In this document: positions 62,262 to 64,000 of the stretch, piece after piece
Layout of the letters: each line of letters starts with the position of its first letter
Numbering within the stretch: the stretch's first letter is position 1
The notes under the pieces: model-generated
What the model was told of the DNA's origin: nothing
Seen by the model: the letters and a program-made list of their open reading frames with translations, nothing else
Databases searched by the model: none
DNA from: Myotis daubentonii
Taxonomy: Eukaryota; Chordata; Mammalia; Chiroptera; Vespertilionidae
DNA length: 64,000 nt
NCBI RefSeq assembly: GCF_963259705.1
Contig: NC_081841.1
Location: 119,359,033-119,423,032, forward strand
Direction: 5' to 3'
Translations under genes and position numbers: made by a program

Positions 62262-62353
62262 GGCCTGGTAGCTCAGTTGGTTAGAGCATTTTCTTGAAAT
62301 GCCAGGATTGCTGCTTCCATCCCTGGTCAGGGCACATATAAGAATAAATTAAT
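62262..62353 (+). mobile_element. tRNA-derived SINE fragment, cut by L1-C
   Basis: GGCCTGGTAGCTCAGTTGG and TTAGAGCATTTTC form a tRNA-like A-box region. A decayed B box and GGTCAGGGCACATATAAGAA follow. The SINE breaks off at the L1-C 5' end. It is a different SINE type from the VES copies. Confidence 0.75.
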
Positions 62354-64000
62354 GGAAAACTAAGATGGCGGCATAGGTAAAAACCGGGAAATTGCTGCCT
62401 CCCACAACAACTTCAAAAATACAATGAAAAGACAAAACGGACATCATCCAGAACTACAGGAAGGCTGGCTGAGAGTAAATTCTACAACTAGAAGAAAAGA
62501 GAAAAGCACACTGAGACTCAGAGGAGCTGCGGAAGTAAAGTGCACAGGTACGGAGTCTCGAGCGCGCATGGAAAGGGTCTGGTACCTGAGGACGCAGCTG
62601 TCTTTTTGAATCAGGAGGGAGTCATAAGCTCCCGACTGCTCTGAACTCCGGTTCTGGGAAGTCTCTGGGGACCCAGGACTCATACAGGGAGAAACTGGAC
62701 TGTCTGGCAGCAGGCAGAACTCTGAACTTGAGGGCGGCTTTCCCTCAGAGGTGCTTGCAGCAATTATTGGGACACTGAGACTCGCGGCCCCTTAGGGCAG
62801 GGCTGAGGATCCATCATAGCTGCTTGCTCTGCCCTTTGATTCCCTGAGACCCCGCCCCACCCAGGCTGCAGCAGAGGCTTTTGCATATGAATGCCTTGGC
62901 CCTTTGCAACCTGAAAATTACCTAACAAATTGCAGCTGGGCCAGACAGACCCAGAACTTCCAAGAGAAGGCCCAAGGCTCCACAGCAGCTTGCATTGCTT
63001 CACAGCTGGGCCTCATCAGGGCACCTCCAAACTCCAAAAAAGGAAGGGGAATCTGCAGTTCTCTTCGTAGCTCCTGCTGGGTAACCTCAGGCAGAGGCTA
63101 AATTAGCACCTCCTTAGATCCAAGAGCCAGTGTACCCAGTGGTCAGAGGAGGACCATCCAGATTACAACTCCTCAGATCCATAAGGGACACACTCAGGGT
63201 GCAGACTCAGTGAGCACCAAAGCCCCACTGAAGCAAGTCCTGCCCCAGAAGGGTGTCTTCAGCACAGAAGTTCTCCCACTGCAGACACAGCTGATACTCA
63301 CTGCCAATTGGCTTGGAGGTCAATTCCTCCCAGTGATGCTACAACAATCAAGGCATAACTACAACAAGACTGTGCACAAAGCCCACAAGGGGGTCCACCA
63401 AGAGTGTCCACCTCAGGTAACGGGGGAGGCTGAGCCACTGGGCCCTTCAGGACACCTAGCACACAAAACCACTCTACCAACACAGGGAAGCATAAAAAAT
63501 GTGGAGACAAAGGAACAGGTCACAAATGACAGAAATGGAGGAAAGCAAACAACTAGATATAGAGTTCAAAACCACGTTTATAAGGTTTTTCAAGAATTTT
63601 ATAGAAACCGCCGATAAATTTAGTGAGACTCTGGAGGATATGAAAAAAGACCTACTAGAAATTAAGCATACACTGACTGAAATAAAGAATAATATACAGA
63701 GATCCAACAGCAGACAAGAGGATCCCAAGAATCAAGTCAAAGATTTGAAATATAAAGAAAAAAAAAATACCCAACTGAAAAAGAAAAAAGATTCCAAAAA
63801 TATGAAGATAGTGTAAGGAGCCTCTGGGACAACTTCAAGCGTACCAACATCAGAATTATAGGGGTACCAGAAGATGAGAGAGGGAAAGATATTGAACACC
63901 TATTTGAAGAAATAATGACAGAAAACTTCCCCTACCTGGTCAAAGAAATAGACTTACAAGTCCAGGAAGCGCAGAGAACCCCAAACAAAAGGAACCCAAA
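62354..64000 (+). mobile_element. L1-C: 5' part of an L1, running off the window
   Basis: Starts GGAAAACTAAGATGGCGGCA with an AAGATGGCGGC (YY1-like) site, followed by a 1.1-kb 5' UTR and ORF1. It is closely similar over its whole visible length to the half-L1-like element at 33381-35716 in reverse complement. ORF2 status is unknown because the window ends. Confidence 0.9.
63499..64000 (+). pseudogene. L1-C ORF1, frameshifted, partial at window end
   Basis: ATG at 63499 (MWRQRNRSQMTEMEE), then the coiled-coil region (LLEIKHTLTEIKNNIQRSNS). The frame stops at 63816 after DSKNMKIV, exactly where the half-L1-like copy stops. The RRM part continues in the +1 frame (RSLWDNFKRTNIRIIG, EEIMTENFPYLVKEID) to the window end. 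Seven codons present in the other copy (a repeated SSETLK-type segment) are missing here. Confidence 0.85.

Noticed and set aside
63210..63617. 135-codon frame upstream of and overlapping L1 ORF1, also present at 34484-34891
   Set aside because: Both copies begin at GTG with no conserved ATG, and the nine residue differences look like drift. Similarity is explained by common L1 descent.

Overview
This is nuclear DNA from a vespertilionid bat. The diagnosis rests on several tRNA-derived VES-type SINEs and on Helitrons with HeliBat-like ends (TCCTAT... start, ...GGCCTCTAG end), a combination known among mammals only from vesper bats. The species cannot be fixed from the sequence. No intact cellular protein-coding gene is visible. 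The window is one large satellite array followed by about 35 kb of nested transposable elements.

Layout. Positions 1-28963 are an uninterrupted tandem array of about 75 monomers of about 383 bp, all in one orientation. The monomers form higher-order repeats (HORs) whose period changes along the array: a homogeneous 6-monomer unit (about 2294 bp, three copies) at the left, then irregular 8-, 5- and 4/5-monomer units, then a 3-monomer unit (about 1148 bp) with recent 2680-bp and 764-bp duplications towards the right edge. The array ends abruptly at the poly(T) of an inverted L1 (28964-30426). Next come an older L1 split by a 355-bp solo LTR, an L2-like remnant, and a complete 2336-bp L1 derivative with 16-bp target-site duplications (TSDs) that has a 5' UTR, ORF1 and 3' UTR but almost no ORF2 (33381-35716, half-L1-like).

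From 36976 to 49370 a long L1 (L1-A) carries a full-length L1 of another lineage (L1-B, 39923-45984) and a VES SINE, and itself lies in an ancient L1. L1-A has tandem 5' UTR monomers and a probable short 3' transduction. Around 50.2-55 kb are a young truncated L1, several VES SINEs with clear TSDs, a small mariner-like MITE and a Helitron inserted exactly between A and T.

The most unusual locus is 54973-58401: two adjacent Helitrons, the second of which contains a processed copy of TFPT (an INO80-complex subunit gene). That copy is split by a 770-bp solo LTR with 6-bp TSDs and followed by a second related LTR fragment. The rest (58.5-62.2 kb) is an old L1 end, a MIR, an L2 and unassigned DNA. 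The window closes in the 5' part of an L1 (62354-64000) from the same lineage as the half-L1-like copy.

No gene network is present. The elements interact only by insertion into one another, which gives relative ages: ancient L1, then L1-A, then L1-B or VES; old L1, then Helitrons; TFPT retrocopy, then LTR. Family names come from recognition of motifs and structure, not from a database search.
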